Shown: positions 9,137 to 19,166, numbered from the stretch's first letter. The stretch: DNA of 64,000 nt from Pseudomonas sediminis (GCF_039555755.1 NZ_CP154631.1:620001-684000), one strand, 5' to 3'. A program made the numbers and translations. The notes: generated by a model not told the origin, from the sequence alone.

Positions 9137-10573
9137 ATGACCCCCATCATCCTATCCGGTGGCAGCGGCTCGCGACTCTGGCCTCTTTCGCGCAAGCTCT
9201 ATCCCAAGCAGTTCCTCGCCCTGACCGGTGAGCAGACGCTGTTCCAGCAGACCCTGCAGCGCCTCTCCTTCGACGGCATGCAACCGCCCGTGCTGGTGGC
9301 CAACCAGGAGCACCGCTTCATCGTCCTCGAGCAACTGGAGCAGATCGGTCAGCAGACGCAAATGCTGCTGCTCGAGCCGTTCGGCCGCAACACCGCCCCC
9401 GCCGTGGCCATGGCCGCCCTGCAGCTGGTCGCCGAAGGTCGTGACGAATTGATGCTGGTGCTGCCGGCCGATCACGTACTGGACGACCAGCAAGCCTTCC
9501 GCCAGGCCCTGGCACTGGCCACCGTGGCCGCTGAAAAAGGCGAGATGGTGCTGTTCGGCGTACCAGCCGACCGCCCGGAAACCGGCTACGGCTACATCCG
9601 CGGCCAGGCCGACGGCGACCTGCCCGATGGCGTGGCGCGCGTCGCCCGCTTCGTCGAAAAACCCGACGCCCAACGCGCCACCGAGTATGTGAACAGCGGC
9701 GACTATTACTGGAACAGCGGCATGTTCCTGTTCCGCGCCAGCCGCTTCCTCGAAGAGCTCAAGCACCACGACGTGGACATCTACGACACCTGTTTGCTGG
9801 CCCTGGAACGCAGCCAGCGCGAGGGCACCCAGATCACCATCGACCCGGCCACCTTCGCCTGCTGCCCGGACAACTCCATCGACTACGCGGTGATGGAGAA
9901 GACCAGCCGCGCCTGCGTGGTGCCGCTCGCCGCCGGCTGGAACGATGTCGGCAGTTGGTCGTCGATCTGGGAAGTGCATGACAAGGACGACGCCGGCAAC
10001 GTGACCAAGGGCGACGTGGTGCTCGAGGACAGCCGCAACTGCCTGATCCACGGCAATGGCAAACTGGTCTCGGTGCTGGGCCTGGACGACATCGTCGTGG
10101 TGGAAACCAAGGACGCCATGATGGTGGCGCACAAGGACCGCGTGCAGGACGTCAAGAAACTGGTTGGCAAGCTCGACGAGCAGGGTCGCTGCGAGACCCA
10201 GAACCACTGCGAGGTCTACCGCCCTTGGGGCTCGTACGACTCGGTAGACATGGGCGGCCGCTTCCAGGTCAAGCACATCACCGTCAAACCGGGCGCGCAG
10301 CTGTCGCTGCAGATGCACCACCACCGTGCCGAGCACTGGATCGTGGTGTCCGGTACCGCCAAGGTGACCTGCGACGATAAAGAGTTCCTGCTCACCGAGA
10401 ACCAGTCCACCTACATCCCGATGACCTCGGTGCACCGCCTCTCCAACCCGGGCAAGATCCCGCTGGAGATCATCGAGGTGCAGTCCGGCACCTACCTCGG
10501 TGAGGACGATATCGAGCGCCTGGAAGATGTGTACGGTCGCAGCGATGCAGTAGCAGTCGGCGCCGCACACTGA
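9137..10573 (+). CDS. algA: AlgA, phosphomannose isomerase / GDP-mannose pyrophosphorylase
   Basis: Bifunctional cytoplasmic enzyme making mannose-6-phosphate and GDP-mannose, the first and third steps towards GDP-mannuronate. The 478-residue protein has the nucleotidyltransferase signature GGSGSRLWPLSRK (residues 8-20) with YPKQF (22-26) and FVEKP (172-176). The C-terminal type II isomerase has the metal-binding QMHHHRAEHW (from residue 392). The 97-bp algF-algA gap has CAGGAGAG upstream of the ATG. It is the last gene of the alginate operon. Confidence 0.97.
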   Translation: MTPIILSGGSGSRLWPLSRKLYPKQFLALTGEQTLFQQTLQRLSFDGMQPPVLVANQEHRFIVLEQLEQIGQQTQMLLLEPFGRNTAPAVAMAALQLVAEGRDELMLVLPADHVLDDQQAFRQALALATVAAEKGEMVLFGVPADRPETGYGYIRGQADGDLPDGVARVARFVEKPDAQRATEYVNSGDYYWNSGMFLFRASRFLEELKHHDVDIYDTCLLALERSQREGTQITIDPATFACCPDNSIDYAVMEKTSRACVVPLAAGWNDVGSWSSIWEVHDKDDAGNVTKGDVVLEDSRNCLIHGNGKLVSVLGLDDIVVVETKDAMMVAHKDRVQDVKKLVGKLDEQGRCETQNHCEVYRPWGSYDSVDMGGRFQVKHITVKPGAQLSLQMHHHRAEHWIVVSGTAKVTCDDKEFLLTENQSTYIPMTSVHRLSNPGKIPLEIIEVQSGTYLGEDDIERLEDVYGRSDAVAVGAAH

Positions 10574-10580
10574 ATGAACC

Positions 10581-10630
10581 GTGGGAGGGACTTTAGCCAC
10601 GATGTCGCTCGCGGCTAAAGCCCCTCCCAC
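10581..10630. repeat. Inverted repeat after algA (REP-like hairpin)
   Basis: An 18-bp stem, GTGGGAGGGACTTTAGCC paired with GGCTAAAGCCCCTCCCAC (17 of 18 match), has a 14-base loop and begins 7 bases after the algA stop. No T-run follows, so it is more likely a REP-family hairpin that stabilises the mRNA end or weakly terminates than a classic intrinsic terminator. Confidence 0.7.
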
Positions 10631-10738
10631 TGCTCATGCCTGCCTCCAAAGCTGTCACACCCTGCGACAGCCCACGCGGTTACCCTGACAAAGCACCTTG
10701 TGTAGGATGAACGCAGACTTCGCAAAAAGGCTGCCCTC

Positions 10739-11203
10739 ATGCTGTTCGGTGTCGTACTCGTCATCACCTGGCTGATCCTGCTGATTCGCTACCCGACCAA
10801 GGCCCTGCCTGTGTCCATGGCCGCGCTGGTCGGTCTCGGCCTGGTGGCGACCTGGGTGCTCTGGCAGGAAAACCAGGACGAGCGCTACCTCGCTCATGTC
10901 GAATTGCGCCTGAGCTACGACCCGCAGCGCTGCCCCGCTGATCGCCCACTGGCCATCGACCTGAAGAACGGCAGCGACGCCGCCCTGCTGGAGCTGCGCT
11001 GGGAAGTCGCCGCCTACCGCCCAGGCAACGCCACCAACCTGGCCCAGCGCCTTTACGAGTCGCCACGCTATAGCGGCCCCGGCGAGCTGCTGCCGGGCGC
11101 CAGCTGGAGTGACTGCATGCCCCTGCCCGACCTGCGCAGCGGCTATCGCCCGGCTACGCTGGAGTTTCGCGCCGAGCGCCTGCAAGGCAAATTCATTCGA
11201 TAA
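10739..11203 (+). CDS. Hypothetical small membrane-anchored protein
   Basis: I do not recognise a functional family with certainty. The 154-residue protein has two hydrophobic segments (about residues 2-16 and 25-43), then a soluble domain of about 110 residues with two cysteines (in RCPAD and DCMPL) that could form a disulfide if it faces the periplasm. The domain pattern (LAIDLKNGSD, LELRWEVAAYRPG) looks like a small beta-sandwich. It stands alone between the alginate operon and an SDR gene, flanked on both sides by REP elements. Confidence 0.75.
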   Translation: MLFGVVLVITWLILLIRYPTKALPVSMAALVGLGLVATWVLWQENQDERYLAHVELRLSYDPQRCPADRPLAIDLKNGSDAALLELRWEVAAYRPGNATNLAQRLYESPRYSGPGELLPGASWSDCMPLPDLRSGYRPATLEFRAERLQGKFIR

Positions 11204-11204
11204 C

Positions 11205-11275
11205 CTGTAGGAGCGAGCTCTGCTCGTGAAGCTTGCCGCGTCATGCGCGTTCGCGAGCAGAGCTCGCTCCTACAG
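11205..11275. repeat. REP doublet (GTAGGAGCGAGC type)
   Basis: Inverted arms CTGTAGGAGCGAGCTCTGCTCG and CGAGCAGAGCTCGCTCCTACAG, within 11205-11275, enclose a central spacer, directly after the stop of the 10739 gene. This is the common Pseudomonas REP pair type built on TGTAGGAGCG. Confidence 0.8.
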
Positions 11276-11297
11276 CTCGACATCCGTTGCCAGCCCC

Positions 11298-11336
11298 GTA
11301 GGGCGGACTCAGGAGCCTAGGCGAACAGTCCGCCAT
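11298..11336 (+). repeat. Single REP element (GTAGGGCGGACTC type)
   Basis: A lone copy of the arm that also occurs at 5550-5588 and, inverted, at 59481-59517. It starts GTAGGGCGGACTC, ends AACAGTCCGCCAT, and can fold GGCGGACT against AGTCCGCC. Confidence 0.8.
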
Positions 11337-11394
11337 CACCTCAAGCCAAGCCTGCTAAGCTGCAGCCCCATTCGCGTCTCAGGGAGTCCCGCGC

Positions 11395-12225
11395 ATGCCT
11401 CAACCCAGCGTTCTCATCACTGGTTGTTCCAGCGGCATCGGCCGCGCCCTGGCCGACGCCTTCAAGGCGGCTGGCTACGCGGTGTGGGCCACGGCACGCA
11501 AGTACGGTGACCTTGCAGCGCTCGAGCAGGCGGGGTTCCACGCAGTGCAACTCGACGTCAACGATGGCAACGCGCTGCAGCAGCTAGCCACACGCCTGAG
11601 CGAGGAGATAGGCGGCCTTGATGTGCTGATCAACAACGCCGGCTACGGCGCCATGGGTCCACTGCTCGACGGCGGCGTCGAAGCCATGCAGCGGCAGTTT
11701 GAAACCAACGTGTTCTCCATTGTCGGCGTCACCCGGGCGTTTTTCCCGCTGCTGCGCCGTAGCCGCGGCCTGGTAGTCAATATCGGCAGCGTGTCCTCGG
11801 TACTGGTAACGCCTTTCGCCGGTGCCTACTGCGCCTCCAAGGCAGCGGTGCATGCCTTGAGCGACGCCCTGCGCATGGAGCTGGCGCCCTTCTCCATCGA
11901 GGTGATAGAAGTGCAGCCAGGCGCCATCGCCTCCAGTTTCGGCGCCAATGCCAGCCAGCAGGCCGAGGCGCTGATCCGCGAGGATTCGCCCTGGTGGCCG
12001 CTGCGCGACGGCATCCGCGCCCGCGCTCGCGCCTCGCAGGACAACCCGACCCCGGCCAACGACTTTGCCGCGCAACTGCTGACCGCGGTGCAGCGCGACA
12101 CACGCCCACGCCTGTTGCGCCTGGGCAACGGCAGCCGTGCCCTGCCGCTGCTCGCCACACTGTTGCCCAAGGCGCTGCTGGAACGGGTTCTGCGCAAACG
12201 TTTCGGCCTGGCGCAGCAGCTGTGA
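11395..12225 (+). CDS. Short-chain dehydrogenase/reductase
   Basis: Classical SDR oxidoreductase of 276 residues. It has the NAD(P)-binding TGCSSGIG at residues 9-16, NNAGYG, a serine in NIGSVSS and the catalytic YCASK (Y145, K149). The TGxxxGIG turn and downstream basic residues suggest NADP(H). The substrate cannot be told. Its TGA overlaps the GTG start of the next gene by three bases within GTGA, implying co-translation with the small membrane protein that follows. Confidence 0.9.
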   Translation: MPQPSVLITGCSSGIGRALADAFKAAGYAVWATARKYGDLAALEQAGFHAVQLDVNDGNALQQLATRLSEEIGGLDVLINNAGYGAMGPLLDGGVEAMQRQFETNVFSIVGVTRAFFPLLRRSRGLVVNIGSVSSVLVTPFAGAYCASKAAVHALSDALRMELAPFSIEVIEVQPGAIASSFGANASQQAEALIREDSPWWPLRDGIRARARASQDNPTPANDFAAQLLTAVQRDTRPRLLRLGNGSRALPLLATLLPKALLERVLRKRFGLAQQL

Positions 12226-12590
12226 GCCAGCGCCTGCCCGTGCGCTACTACGCCGTTGCGGGGGTGATCGCCGCCGTGCTGCTGAACCTGCTGCTGCGCA
12301 CCTTCGTGCGCCTCGGCGGCGTGTTCACCACCTTGCTGATCGCCGCCGCCATCGCCGCCGGTCTGGCACTGGTGTTTCACTGGCGAAGCGGGCGCGCGCC
12401 GAGCAACGCCGAGCGCTGGCGCTTCACCCTGCTCTATGGCGGCGTGCTCGGGCTGCTCTATCTGGGCTTGCTGGGCATGATGTACCTGCAGGACACGCCC
12501 AGCCCCATGGGCCTGTTTCTATTCAGCCTGCACTACCTGTGCTACCCGGTGCTGGCCTGGCTGGCGTTTTCGCCACGTTATGGCCGCTGA
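12222..12590 (+). CDS. Small four-helix membrane protein
   Basis: This 122-residue protein of unknown function probably starts at the GTG at 12222, overlapping the SDR stop (GTGA). Longer upstream starts would run through the SDR gene. Four hydrophobic stretches are visible: [55 protein letters not shown] and MGLFLFSLHYLCYPVLAWLAF. No motif points to a transport or enzymatic role. Confidence 0.75.
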   Translation: MSQRLPVRYYAVAGVIAAVLLNLLLRTFVRLGGVFTTLLIAAAIAAGLALVFHWRSGRAPSNAERWRFTLLYGGVLGLLYLGLLGMMYLQDTPSPMGLFLFSLHYLCYPVLAWLAFSPRYGR

Positions 12591-12611
12591 TTCCGCCAGG
12601 AAACCATCTGC

Positions 12612-13772
12612 ATGCTGCATACCCTCGCCGTCGCCAACTACCGCTCGATCAACAGCCTGATCCTGCCGCTGGGCCGGCTCAACCTGATCACCGGCGCCAA
12701 CGGCAGCGGCAAGTCCAACCTCTACCGCGCCCTGCGCCTGCTGGCGGAAACCGCACAAGGTGGCGTGGTCAACGCGCTGGCGCGCGAAGGTGGGCTGGAG
12801 TCGAGTTTCTGGGCCGGGCCGGAGAAGATTTCCCGGCGCATGCGCAGCGGCGAACTGCCCGTACAGGGCGGCCCACGGCAGAACGTGATGCGTCTGCGTC
12901 TGGGCTTTGCCGGCGAGGATTTCGGCTATGCCATCGCCCTGGGTCTACCCGAGCCAAGCAGTTCGGCCTTCGCTCTCGACCCGGAGATCAAGCGTGAATG
13001 CATCTGGGCCGGCGCCAGCTATCGCCCCGCCTCGCTGTTGGTGGATCGCGCCGGGCCCATGGTGCGCATGCGTGAAGGTCGCAGTTGGCAGGTATTGGCC
13101 CAGCACGTGCCGAACTACGACAGCCTGTTCGACCAGATCGGCAACGACCCAAATTGCCCGGAAGTCTTCCAGCTACGCGAAGCCATCCGCCGCTGGCGCT
13201 TCTACGATCACTTTCGCAGCGATGCCGAGGCGCCCGCGCGCCAACCGCAACTGGGCACGCGCACGCCGGTGCTGCACCACGACGGCCGCGACCTGGCTGC
13301 AGCACTGCAAACCATCCGCGAGATCGGCGACCGCGACGCCCTGAACGCTGCCATCGACGACGCCTTTCCCGGCAGCCGACTGCATATCGACTTTCAAGCG
13401 GGCGGGCGCTTCGCCGTGGAACTGCGCCAGGAGGGCTTGCTGCGCCCGTTGAGCGCCGCAGAACTGTCCGACGGTACGTTGCGCTACCTGCTGCTGGTCG
13501 CCGCCCTGCTCACGCCACGGCCGCCCTCATTGATGGTGCTCAACGAGCCGGAAACCAGCCTGCACCCGGATCTTTTGCCGGCACTCGGTCGCCTGATCAT
13601 CGCGGCCTCGAAGCAGACCCAGGTATGGGTCGTCTCCCACGCCAGCCGCCTGATCGCCACGCTCAAGGAAAGCCCCGACTGCAACACCCTGGAGCTGGAC
13701 AAGCAGCTCGGTCAGACCTGCATCCGCGGCCAGGGCATGCTCGACGAGCCGCCCTGGCATTGGCCGGATTGA
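12612..13772 (+). CDS. AAA/RecF-type ATPase
   Basis: ABC-like ATPase of the SMC/RecF fold without a long coiled coil, 386 residues. The P-loop GANGSGKS is at 28-35. A signature-like segment LSAAELSDGTLRYL is followed by a Walker B region ending in LNEPETSLHP (E312) and a His-containing switch WVVSHASRL. Such stand-alone ATPases occur widely, some with nuclease partners in defence systems. No nuclease or toxin gene sits beside this one, and the neighbours (SDR, small membrane protein) look like housekeeping. Function unassigned. Confidence 0.85.
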   Translation: MLHTLAVANYRSINSLILPLGRLNLITGANGSGKSNLYRALRLLAETAQGGVVNALAREGGLESSFWAGPEKISRRMRSGELPVQGGPRQNVMRLRLGFAGEDFGYAIALGLPEPSSSAFALDPEIKRECIWAGASYRPASLLVDRAGPMVRMREGRSWQVLAQHVPNYDSLFDQIGNDPNCPEVFQLREAIRRWRFYDHFRSDAEAPARQPQLGTRTPVLHHDGRDLAAALQTIREIGDRDALNAAIDDAFPGSRLHIDFQAGGRFAVELRQEGLLRPLSAAELSDGTLRYLLLVAALLTPRPPSLMVLNEPETSLHPDLLPALGRLIIAASKQTQVWVVSHASRLIATLKESPDCNTLELDKQLGQTCIRGQGMLDEPPWHWPD

Positions 13773-13798
13773 AACCTGCGGATTGATACGAACAACCT

Positions 13799-13875
13799 GT
13801 AGGGTGCGCCGCGCGCACCGACTTCTGATCGCTATCAGCTACGGTCCTGCAAAGCGCGGTGCGCACAGCGCACCC
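13799..13875. repeat. Inverted repeat between convergent genes
   Basis: GTAGGGTGCGC at the left and GCGCACCCT at the right, each with further GCGC-rich symmetry, lie between the ATPase gene and trxB, which converge here. It belongs to the same general GTAGGG-headed REP style and could act as a bidirectional end signal. Confidence 0.6.
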
Positions 13876-13883
13876 TTGTGTTC

Positions 13884-15246
<1,363 letters not shown>

Positions 15247-15978
15247 ATGCCCGCCGCTCCCGTCCTGTCCGGCCCGCAATACCTGCGAGAAGGCCTGAGG
15301 CTGGTACTCAGCCCCGGCCTGCGTCTGTTCGTATTGCTGCCGCTGGCGATCAATCTGATCCTGTTCGTCAGCATGATCAGCTTTGCTGTGCAGCAATTCA
15401 GCGGTTGGGTCGACACCTTCATGCCCACCCTGCCGAGCTGGCTGAGCTTTCTGCAGTACATCCTCTGGCCGCTATTCGTGGTGCTGGTACTGCTGATGGT
15501 GTTCTTTACCTTCACCCTGCTGGCCAACATCATCGCCGCGCCCTTCAACGGTTTTCTTTCAGAGAAGGTCGAGGTGGTGGCGCGTGGCGAGGATCACTTC
15601 CCACCGTTCAGCTGGGCCGAGCTGGCGGCCATGGTGCCGCGCACCATGGGCCGCGAGATGCGCAAGCTAGGTTACTTTCTGCCACGCGCCATCGGTCTGC
15701 TGATCCTCAGCTTCATCCCGGTGGTTAACCTGGTCGCCGCGCCGCTTTGGCTGCTGTTCGGCGTGTGGATGATGGCCGTGCAGTACATCGACTACCCGGC
15801 GGACAACAACAAGATGAGCTGGCAGGACATGCTCGCCTGGCTGCGCGAGAAGCGCTGGCAAAGCCTGAGTTTCGGCGGCATCACCTACGCCGCGCTGCTG
15901 GTGCCGGGGCTGAATATCCTGATGATGCCAGCTGCCGTGGCTGGGGCGACCTTGTTCTGGGTACGCGAGCGCAGCTAA
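15247..15978 (+). CDS. cysZ: CysZ, sulfate permease
   Basis: Inner-membrane sulfate uptake protein feeding cysteine synthesis. The 243-residue sequence matches the CysZ pattern: N-terminal [18 protein letters not shown], two long helices at ~27-50 and ~68-95, the segment [17 protein letters not shown], and C-terminal hydrophobic hairpins with [14 protein letters not shown]. Length is near the usual ~250. A CAGGAG ribosome-binding site precedes the ATG. Confidence 0.92.
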   Translation: MPAAPVLSGPQYLREGLRLVLSPGLRLFVLLPLAINLILFVSMISFAVQQFSGWVDTFMPTLPSWLSFLQYILWPLFVVLVLLMVFFTFTLLANIIAAPFNGFLSEKVEVVARGEDHFPPFSWAELAAMVPRTMGREMRKLGYFLPRAIGLLILSFIPVVNLVAAPLWLLFGVWMMAVQYIDYPADNNKMSWQDMLAWLREKRWQSLSFGGITYAALLVPGLNILMMPAAVAGATLFWVRERS

Positions 15979-16044
15979 CCGTCCATCACAAAAGCGCAAA
16001 CAAACCGTCACAGTCATTACATGGCACAGGCAGAGACTGCGTAT

Positions 16045-17241
16045 ATGAACGCACCGTCTCTACATATCGCGCTGATCAGCGAAACCTTCCCGCCGGAAAT
16101 CAACGGCGTGGCCAACACCCTCGGTCGCCTGGTCGACGGCCTGCGTAGCCGTGGCCACCGCGTGCAACTGATACGGCCGCGCCAGGACATCGACCACGCG
16201 CAGGACGCCGACGATGACCTGCTGCTGACCCGCGGCTGGCCGTTACCTGGCTACCCCGGCCTGCAATGGGGCCAGTCGTCGCTGCACAAGCTGCTCAGGC
16301 GCTGGCAGCGGCAACGCCCGGACGTGCTTTACATCGCCACCGAAGGCCCGCTGGGGCTTTCGGCATTGCGCGCGGCCAGGCGCCTGGCGATCCCGGTGGT
16401 CAGCGGTTTTCACACCAATTTCCAGCAGTACACCGGGCACTACGGCATCGGCCTGCTGACCCGGGCCATGACCAACTACCTGCGCTGGTTTCACAACCGC
16501 ACGCAACTGACATTGGTGCCGAGCATTGGCCAAAAGGTCGACCTCGAACGCCGCGACTTTGAACGCCTGGCCCTGCTCGCCCGCGGTGTCGACAGCCAGC
16601 TGTTCCATCCGCGCCGGCGCAGCGACGCCCTGCGCGAAAGCTGGGGCCTGGGGCCGGATGATCTGGCCGTGCTGCATGTCGGACGCCTGGCTGCAGAGAA
16701 GAATCTCGGCTTGCTGGTCAAGGCCTTCAAAGCCTTGCGGCAGGCTCATCCACAACGCCGTATGCGCCTGATTCTGGTGGGGGACGGACCACTGCGCGCC
16801 AGCCTGCAGGCGCAGCTGCCGGAGGCGCTTTTCTGCGGTCTGCAGCGCGGTGAAACGCTGGCCGAGCACTACGCGTCAGGTGACCTGTTTCTGTTTCCCA
16901 GCCTGTCGGAAACCTTCGGCAACGTGGTGCTGGAGGCCCTGGCCTCGAGCCTCGGCGTGGTGGCGTTCGACCAGGCAGCGGCCGCCCAACATATCCATCA
17001 CGGCCACAACGGCCTGCTCGCCCGTCCCGGTGACGAGGCAGGCTTCTGCGAAGCCGCCTGTGAATTACTGGGTGATGCGGAGGTACTGCGGCATATCCGC
17101 CTCAACGCCCGCCGACATGCCAGCCATCTGAGCTGGGACGGCATCGTCGCGCTGTTCGAACAGCACCTGCGCAGTGCCATGCAACCTCAGATCAGCGTTG
17201 AAGCAGCGCTTGCCGGTAGGGCGGGTGAAACCCGCCATTGA
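16045..17241 (+). CDS. GT4 glycosyltransferase (MgtA-like mannosyltransferase)
   Basis: GT-B fold glycosyltransferase resembling GDP-mannose-dependent alpha-mannosyltransferases. N-terminal domain: ISETFPPEINGVANTLGRL and FHTNFQQYTGHYG. C-terminal donor domain: LHVGRLAAEKNLGLLVKAF and the EX7E region SLSETFGNVVLEAL. I chose the ATG at 16045 (MNAPSLHIALISE, 398 residues); another ATG at 16021 adds eight residues of no recognised character. The last codons, GRAGETRH and the TGA, come from a REP element that begins at 17216. The acceptor is unknown. Confidence 0.87.
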   Translation: MNAPSLHIALISETFPPEINGVANTLGRLVDGLRSRGHRVQLIRPRQDIDHAQDADDDLLLTRGWPLPGYPGLQWGQSSLHKLLRRWQRQRPDVLYIATEGPLGLSALRAARRLAIPVVSGFHTNFQQYTGHYGIGLLTRAMTNYLRWFHNRTQLTLVPSIGQKVDLERRDFERLALLARGVDSQLFHPRRRSDALRESWGLGPDDLAVLHVGRLAAEKNLGLLVKAFKALRQAHPQRRMRLILVGDGPLRASLQAQLPEALFCGLQRGETLAEHYASGDLFLFPSLSETFGNVVLEALASSLGVVAFDQAAAAQHIHHGHNGLLARPGDEAGFCEAACELLGDAEVLRHIRLNARRHASHLSWDGIVALFEQHLRSAMQPQISVEAALAGRAGETRH

Positions 17242-17270
17242 GACAATCTGGCGGGTTGCACCCGCCCTAC
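17216..17270. repeat. REP doublet overlapping the glycosyltransferase 3' end
   Basis: Inverted arms GTAGGGCGGGTGAAACCCGCC and GGCGGGTTGCACCCGCCCTAC are read within 17216-17270. The left arm encodes the last eight residues and stop of the GT4 gene. The same arm type (GTAGGGCGGGTGCAACCC) occurs at 19167-19220. Confidence 0.8.
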
Positions 17271-17301
17271 GTGATCACATCCACTCAAGACACGCAGGCG
17301 T

Positions 17302-17326
17302 AAAAAAGCCCCGATGTGCCGGGGCT
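17302..17326 (-). terminator. Terminator of the OYE gene
   Basis: Read on the minus strand, the stem AGCCCCG / CGGGGCT with a short loop is followed by a run of six T. It lies 41 bases beyond the stop of the flavin oxidoreductase. Confidence 0.85.
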
Positions 17327-17366
17327 GAAACGGGGCGTCGGATCGCGACGCCCGATAGAAACGGAC

Positions 17367-18476
17367 TCAGACCAGCGTGGTCAGCGCATCGCGGCTGAAC
17401 GGCAAGATGTCGTGCTCGCGGCCTTCACGCACCTTCAGCGCCCAATCCGGGTCGACCAGCAACGCGCGGCCCACGGCGACCAGATCAAACTCCTCCTTGT
17501 TCAGGCGCTCGAGCAGGTTTTCCAGGCTGGCCGGCTCGGCCACCTTGTCGGTCTTGACCATGAACTGCAGGAACTCGCCATCCAGACCGACGCTACCGAC
17601 GGTGATGGTCGGCTTGCCGGTGAGCTTGCGCGTCCAGCCGGCCAGGTTGAGGTCACTTCCTTCGAACTCCGGCTCCCAGAAGCGACGGGTCGAGCAATGG
17701 AAGATGTCTACGCCAGCGTCGGACAGCGGTTTGAGAAAGGCCTCCAACTGCTCCGGGGTCTGCACCAGGCGCGCGGTGTAATCCTGCTGCTTCCACTGCG
17801 AGAACCGCAGGATGATCGGGAAGTCCGGGCCGACTGCGGCGCGCACAGCCTGGATCAGCTCGATGGCGAAACGCGAACGCGCCGCCAGGTCGCCACCGTA
17901 GCCGTCGGTGCGCTGATTGCTGCCTTCCCAGAAGAACTGGTCGATCAGGTAACCGTGGGCGCCATGGATCTCCACGCCATCCATGCCGATGGCCTTGGCG
18001 TCGCGCGCAGCCTGGGCGAAGGCAGCGATCACCTCGTCGATATCGGCCTGGGTCATGCCATGCACGACCACCTGGCCGTCCTTGACCTTCTCCATCGGGC
18101 CAAAGCCAGGAACGTTGGCATCCGGCTCGGTGCCCAACTTGCGCACGTTACCCACGTGCCAGAGCTGCGGGACGATCTTGCCGCCTTCGGCATGCACCGC
18201 GTCGACCACCTGCTTCCAGCCAGCCAGGGCGTCTTCGCCGTAGAAACGCGGCACGTTCGGATAGCCATTGGCGGCCTTGTGCCCGACCGTGGTGCCCTCG
18301 GTGACGATCAGGCCTACACCCGCGGCAGCGCGGCGACGGTAGTACTCGACGACTTTGGCGTTGGGCACGCCACCGGGCGAGAAGGAGCGGGTCATCGGCG
18401 CCATGACCACACGGGTCGGCAGCTCCAGGTTACCGAGGCGGAACGGGGCGAACAGGGCTTGAACGGGAGCGCTCAT
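17367..18476 (-). CDS. Old Yellow Enzyme family NADH:flavin oxidoreductase
   Basis: FMN-dependent ene-reductase of 369 residues. A TIM-barrel start ALFAPFRLGNLELPTRVVMAPMTR is followed by the substrate-binding pair H171/H174 in EIHGAHGYLIDQFF, then SNQRTDGYGGDLAARSRF and a phosphate-binding C-terminus VAVGRALLVDPDW. The usual substrates are alpha,beta-unsaturated carbonyls, nitro compounds or maleimides. It lies 27 bp after a TetR gene on the same strand, an arrangement like nemR-nemA of E. coli, so it is probably induced by reactive electrophiles. Confidence 0.92.
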   Translation of the reverse strand: MSAPVQALFAPFRLGNLELPTRVVMAPMTRSFSPGGVPNAKVVEYYRRRAAAGVGLIVTEGTTVGHKAANGYPNVPRFYGEDALAGWKQVVDAVHAEGGKIVPQLWHVGNVRKLGTEPDANVPGFGPMEKVKDGQVVVHGMTQADIDEVIAAFAQAARDAKAIGMDGVEIHGAHGYLIDQFFWEGSNQRTDGYGGDLAARSRFAIELIQAVRAAVGPDFPIILRFSQWKQQDYTARLVQTPEQLEAFLKPLSDAGVDIFHCSTRRFWEPEFEGSDLNLAGWTRKLTGKPTITVGSVGLDGEFLQFMVKTDKVAEPASLENLLERLNKEEFDLVAVGRALLVDPDWALKVREGREHDILPFSRDALTTLV

Positions 18477-18503
18477 GATCTTTCCTCTAGGGTTGAACGG
18501 TAA

Positions 18504-19094
18504 TCAGGCCTGCAGCAAACGCTCCAGGCGGGTGACGAAAGCTTCCAGCGGCTGCAGGTTGCGACCCACCTTGAGGCGAGCCAACACGCCCTGCCAGGCG
18601 TCGCTGATAAAGGTAGCGAGGTTGCCGCAATCCTCGTCGGCCGGCAGTTCACCGGCGGCCTGCGCCTGCTCCAGGCAGTCGCGCAGAATGTCCACAGACG
18701 CCTGCTGAATCGCCGCGACCTCGGCGCCGATCGCCGGCAGCATCTCGCTCATCTCGAAACTCAGGCTACCGATGAAGCAGTGGTACTGCGGCGTCTCCTG
18801 GCGAGCGAAGTGCGCCAGCAGGTCAAGGTAATAAGCGAGGATGCGTGCACGCGGGCTCAGCGCCGGATCGTTCAGCGCCTGGGCATAACGCGCCAACCGC
18901 GGCCGATAGATGAAGGCCAGCGCCTGCAGGGCGAAGTCTTCCTTGCTGGCGAAGTAGTGATAGAAGCTGCCCTTGGGAATCCCGGCTGCCTGGACGATTT
19001 CCAGTACGCCGGTGCCGTGGTAGCCGCGACGCGTCATCACCGCCGAGCCCTTGCTCAGGATCAGGTCGCGCTTGTCGAGTCGAATGCTGTTCAT
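18504..19094 (-). CDS. TetR-family repressor, NemR-like
   Basis: One-component regulator of 196 residues from the ATG at 19094 (MNSIRLDKRDLIL). ATGs at 19106 and 19130 are alternatives, and none has a strong ribosome-binding site. The N-terminal helix-turn-helix reads GVLEIVQAAGIPKGSFYHYFASKEDF. The single cysteine in the middle, in QYHCFIGSLSFEM, is residue 106, matching the position of the redox-sensing Cys106 of E. coli NemR. It precedes the OYE gene and likely represses both genes. Confidence 0.87.
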   Translation of the reverse strand: MNSIRLDKRDLILSKGSAVMTRRGYHGTGVLEIVQAAGIPKGSFYHYFASKEDFALQALAFIYRPRLARYAQALNDPALSPRARILAYYLDLLAHFARQETPQYHCFIGSLSFEMSEMLPAIGAEVAAIQQASVDILRDCLEQAQAAGELPADEDCGNLATFISDAWQGVLARLKVGRNLQPLEAFVTRLERLLQA

Positions 19095-19108
19095 GGCGCC
19101 GAGCATAT

Positions 19109-19119
19109 GACCGGTCGTC
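19109..19119. promoter_or_regulatory. Possible TetR operator
   Basis: GACCGGTCGTC contains the exact palindrome GACCGGTC and the wider imperfect symmetry GAC-N5-GTC. It lies 15-25 bases upstream of the chosen tetR start, where an autoregulator would bind. Inferred only from symmetry and position. Confidence 0.35.
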
Positions 19120-19166
19120 TCGCTCAGCACAGCACTATTGATATTGGTGATTGAGGACTAGAAAAC

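Noticed and set aside
10680..10738. Sigma-70 promoter upstream of the 10739 gene
   Set aside because: CTGACA and TAGGAT are present but only 12 bases apart, too close for a functional pair.
12612..13772. Anti-phage defence system built on the RecF-like ATPase
   Set aside because: No nuclease, reverse transcriptase, toxin or other effector is adjacent, and the flanking genes are ordinary. The ATPase alone is not evidence for defence.
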